In this document: piece after piece, positions 61,601 through 64,000 of the stretch | Numbering within the stretch: position 1 is the stretch's first letter | Layout of the letters: each line of letters begins with the position of its first letter | Position numbers and translations under genes: made by a program | Source: Epiperipatus broadwayi | Lineage: Eukaryota; Onychophora; Udeonychophora; Euonychophora; Peripatidae | NCBI GenBank assembly: GCA_028023455.1 | Contig: JAQFVV010006341.1 | Span: forward strand, 2,234,001-2,298,000 | DNA: 64,000 nt | Direction of reading: 5' to 3' | Notes under the pieces: model-generated | Told to the model about the DNA's origin: nothing | Databases searched by the model: none | Seen by the model: the letters and a program-made list of their open reading frames with translations, nothing else

Positions 61601-62874
61601 TAATAGCCATGACTATTCACTGTCCTGTCTTCAATTATTTCATGGTCATTCTTTAACTCTGGAAAACCATTCTTCTTCTCTTAAAACCAACAAACTACCC
61701 CCCTCTTCCACTTTTTTTTTAATTGTTTACATAGCCAGAGTGGGGTGACAAAAATACATTAATTAAAAACTGTTTTTCTAAAATCACTTTTAATTCTTTC
61801 AAAATAAACTTTAGTTTTATCAAAGTATAATCTACAAAGATTTTAAAAAATAGATAATAGAAATGTTTACAATTATCAGTTCTATTTTAATACAAAACAT
61901 GATTGTTTTTAATTTCAAAATCAGAAAACAACATTAATTAGATCTTTTTAACTGATTAGTTTATAATAAAATTTTATTTTAAATTCAAAATTATTTACCC
62001 TTTACTGTGATTTTATTTTACGGAAATGAAGAAAGTATAACATTTTTGTCTGTGTTTCTACTTTTTCTTTGAATTTTATATATATTTGTGTATATATGTT
62101 ATTGTGTGCCATGAAACAATTGTTACATAACTCTCCTTGTGAGAAAAAGGAAAATAGAAATGAAACACCTATCTAACAATATTTTATATAATATACTTAT
62201 ATAATCAGAACAAAGTTCTTACCTCAGACTATGTACTCATCAATTTTTTTGGAGACAGCGAACAGAATGAATAGTGACCTGCAATTTCAAGATAGATAAA
62301 GAATTCAGCCATCGAACTATAAATACACAATGCATCATGAACACCAAGAGAGCTACCTGATTTTAGACACTAGCTAAATCAGAGTCTTAGAGGCAGAAAA
62401 TACAAAGCCCTGCTTCTTTGAGTCTTATGAACTGGAAAATATAGATCTAGTTTTGCTTACTTCTCTTAGAGACTTAGAGGCTGGCATCATGGCAGGACTA
62501 TGTCAATTGCACTATGATAAAGAATGTAAAATCAGAAAATTGGTTGGAGCAATAGCTGTCATAGAACACACCTCAGAGTTGCATGAAAACACTGCATCCT
62601 CAAGCCAATGACAAAGATCCTCCATTCATCAAAACTGAAAATACACCTAAACATACTTCAACAATCAAATTTCCAAAATCATAGATTTTCTATTTAACTC
62701 TAAAAGTGAACCCTTTAAATATACATGAAAACTATTTTATAATTTACAATCATCAATACTCTTGTCATATATTTCACAATAATTTTTAAAATTAAATCTG
62801 CATAAAAGGCATATTTTTTTCTTTCTCAGTTGTGGTTGAGATCAAGTTGAGTGATAATTTTGTAGTGATGATTA

Positions 62875-64000
62875 TCAATACATGATCATCATCAGCCCTA
62901 AGTTGGGTAGCCATTTATAATGATGGCCACCAGTATATGATCATCATCAGCCCTCAATTGGGTAACCATTTATAACAGGATGGGGAATTTTAGGTGAAGG
63001 TGATAGCAAATCTTCCCCAAAATGTAAAAATATTTCAAATAATGAAACTTAATCTGAAATATAAAGTAATGAGCAATATCTTAGAGAATGAGACATTTTT
63101 AGAACTCTCTGAGATCAGCCTATTTAACCCTCTAGAGTCACTATAAGTATAATTAAGTAAATTCACCAGCATTAAAATTAAGTAATAATCATCCATCATT
63201 ATGAATAATCAATAATAAAATAAATCAACAGTTTATCTGGTGACTGGGAATGGGTCTACTATAGACCAAGCCAACTATTTAGCCTTTGCCACCTTGGGCA
63301 ATTATTTAAACCATTAATTTGGATGCACAAACTAAGTGCTCATCCATAGAATATACAACCATATAAACAATAATACTCAGATATTAAAATATACTGATCA
63401 TCATTAATGCTCTGGCTACTTAGTACCATTAATGTACTGGCCAACTATTTTAAATTCTGATATAATCTAAACTAAAATAAAATGTAATGCATGGACTTTA
63501 AAATATATACTCTTCACACCAACCAGGATTATTCAACATTATCATTGATGGGAATGTCTTCATTCTCGCTGGATACCTATAAACACTAATATATATCCTT
63601 TTATATATCAGACCATTATGCATGAATCTAGCTCAGAGAATAAAAGCTCTATAACTGTTACTATGATCAAGAGATGATAGATCATATACTATTCTAAAAT
63701 ACATTCAGAATTAAGTTCACTAATAATTTTAACAATGATATTATAAGTTTATTAATATTAATTAAAAAAAAAAAGATATTAAAGTCTCTAGAAAAGGGCT
63801 ATATTCATATAAGCCTTCTGATTTTAATTAATATACAAAATTTGAGTTATGATATTGTGGTTTACTTATGTTTCAATATACAACATCTACATTTATCTGC
63901 ACACAGACATGTAGTATAATTTTAAAAAATGAACATATTTGAATTATAAAATTTACAATAAATTATTAAATTTTATAAATAAGTGTATCTGACATGCATT
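62875..64000. repeat. 1.1-kb dispersed repeat, copy 2 (cut by window end)
   Basis: Same orientation and order as 56783-57910. Its first 60-70 bp are duplicated: CATCATCAGCCCT(A/C)A(G/A)TTGGGTA occurs at about 62887 and 62943. The match still continues at base 64000. Confidence 0.88.

Larger units (their letters stand above)
56443..64000 (+). other. CNOT11: CNOT11 intron, 5' part (over 7.5 kb)
   Basis: The intron begins with the GTAAGC donor and has no acceptor plus exon that I can recognise before the window ends. It contains two copies of a 1.1-kb repeat, a short U2-like string and a possible B-box element. From 57950 to 59330, 59530 to 61400 and 61620 to 62870 I see only AT-rich sequence, TA runs and open frames under 90 codons (58486-58680 on -, 60432-60695 on +) that match nothing I know. 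Confidence 0.8.

Overview
This is an AT-rich (about 30% G+C by eye), repeat-rich animal genome window. I find no bacterial-style operon, CRISPR array or rRNA/tRNA gene. The only recognisable host gene is CNOT11, a CCR4-NOT complex subunit, on the + strand. Four short exons (1469-1603, 1673-1795, 15414-15467, 56330-56442) together give 141 complete codons of its middle part. Introns of 69 bp, 13.6 kb and 40.9 kb separate them, and a further intron of more than 7.5 kb runs off the right edge. The N-terminal exon(s) and the C-terminal domain lie outside the window. Nearly everything else is intron filled with transposable-element remains. The sequence does not fix the species. Giant introns, mariner, R1-like LINE, Penelope and Ty3/gypsy remains fit a large arthropod or lophotrochozoan genome.

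Layout. 0-1.4 kb: upstream intron with a foldback MITE. 1.4-1.8 kb: two CNOT11 exons. 1.8-15.4 kb: intron with two Tigger/pogo-type non-autonomous elements, a diverged minisatellite, a decayed R1-like LINE, an internally deleted mariner, a hairpin MITE, and a strong hairpin 62 bp upstream of the 54-bp third exon. 15.5-56.3 kb: the 41-kb intron. It holds a minus-strand Ty3/gypsy ruin (18.5-21.6 kb) with 360-bp tandem repeats, two copies of a long unidentified repeat (22.4-25.6 and 34.4-36.6 kb) on either side of a second, plus-strand Ty3/gypsy ruin (29.2-33.0 kb), a nested array of 430-bp units interrupted by a Penelope-like composite (36.6-40.5 kb), a 5'-inverted LINE (46.0-47.7 kb), and long stretches with nothing recognisable. 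56.4-64 kb: intron with two copies of a 1.1-kb repeat.

How the parts relate. CNOT11 is the only unit under evident coding constraint: open frames, consensus splice sites and compatible phases. The mobile elements are all broken by stops, frameshifts or lost catalytic residues. The most interesting structures are (i) the Penelope composite, in which a tRNA-like A/B-box segment and a hammerhead-like core follow the C-terminal coding end in both of two inverted copies, flanked by an 11-bp near-identical target duplication inside another repeat, and (ii) the long hairpin beside the tiny CNOT11 exon.
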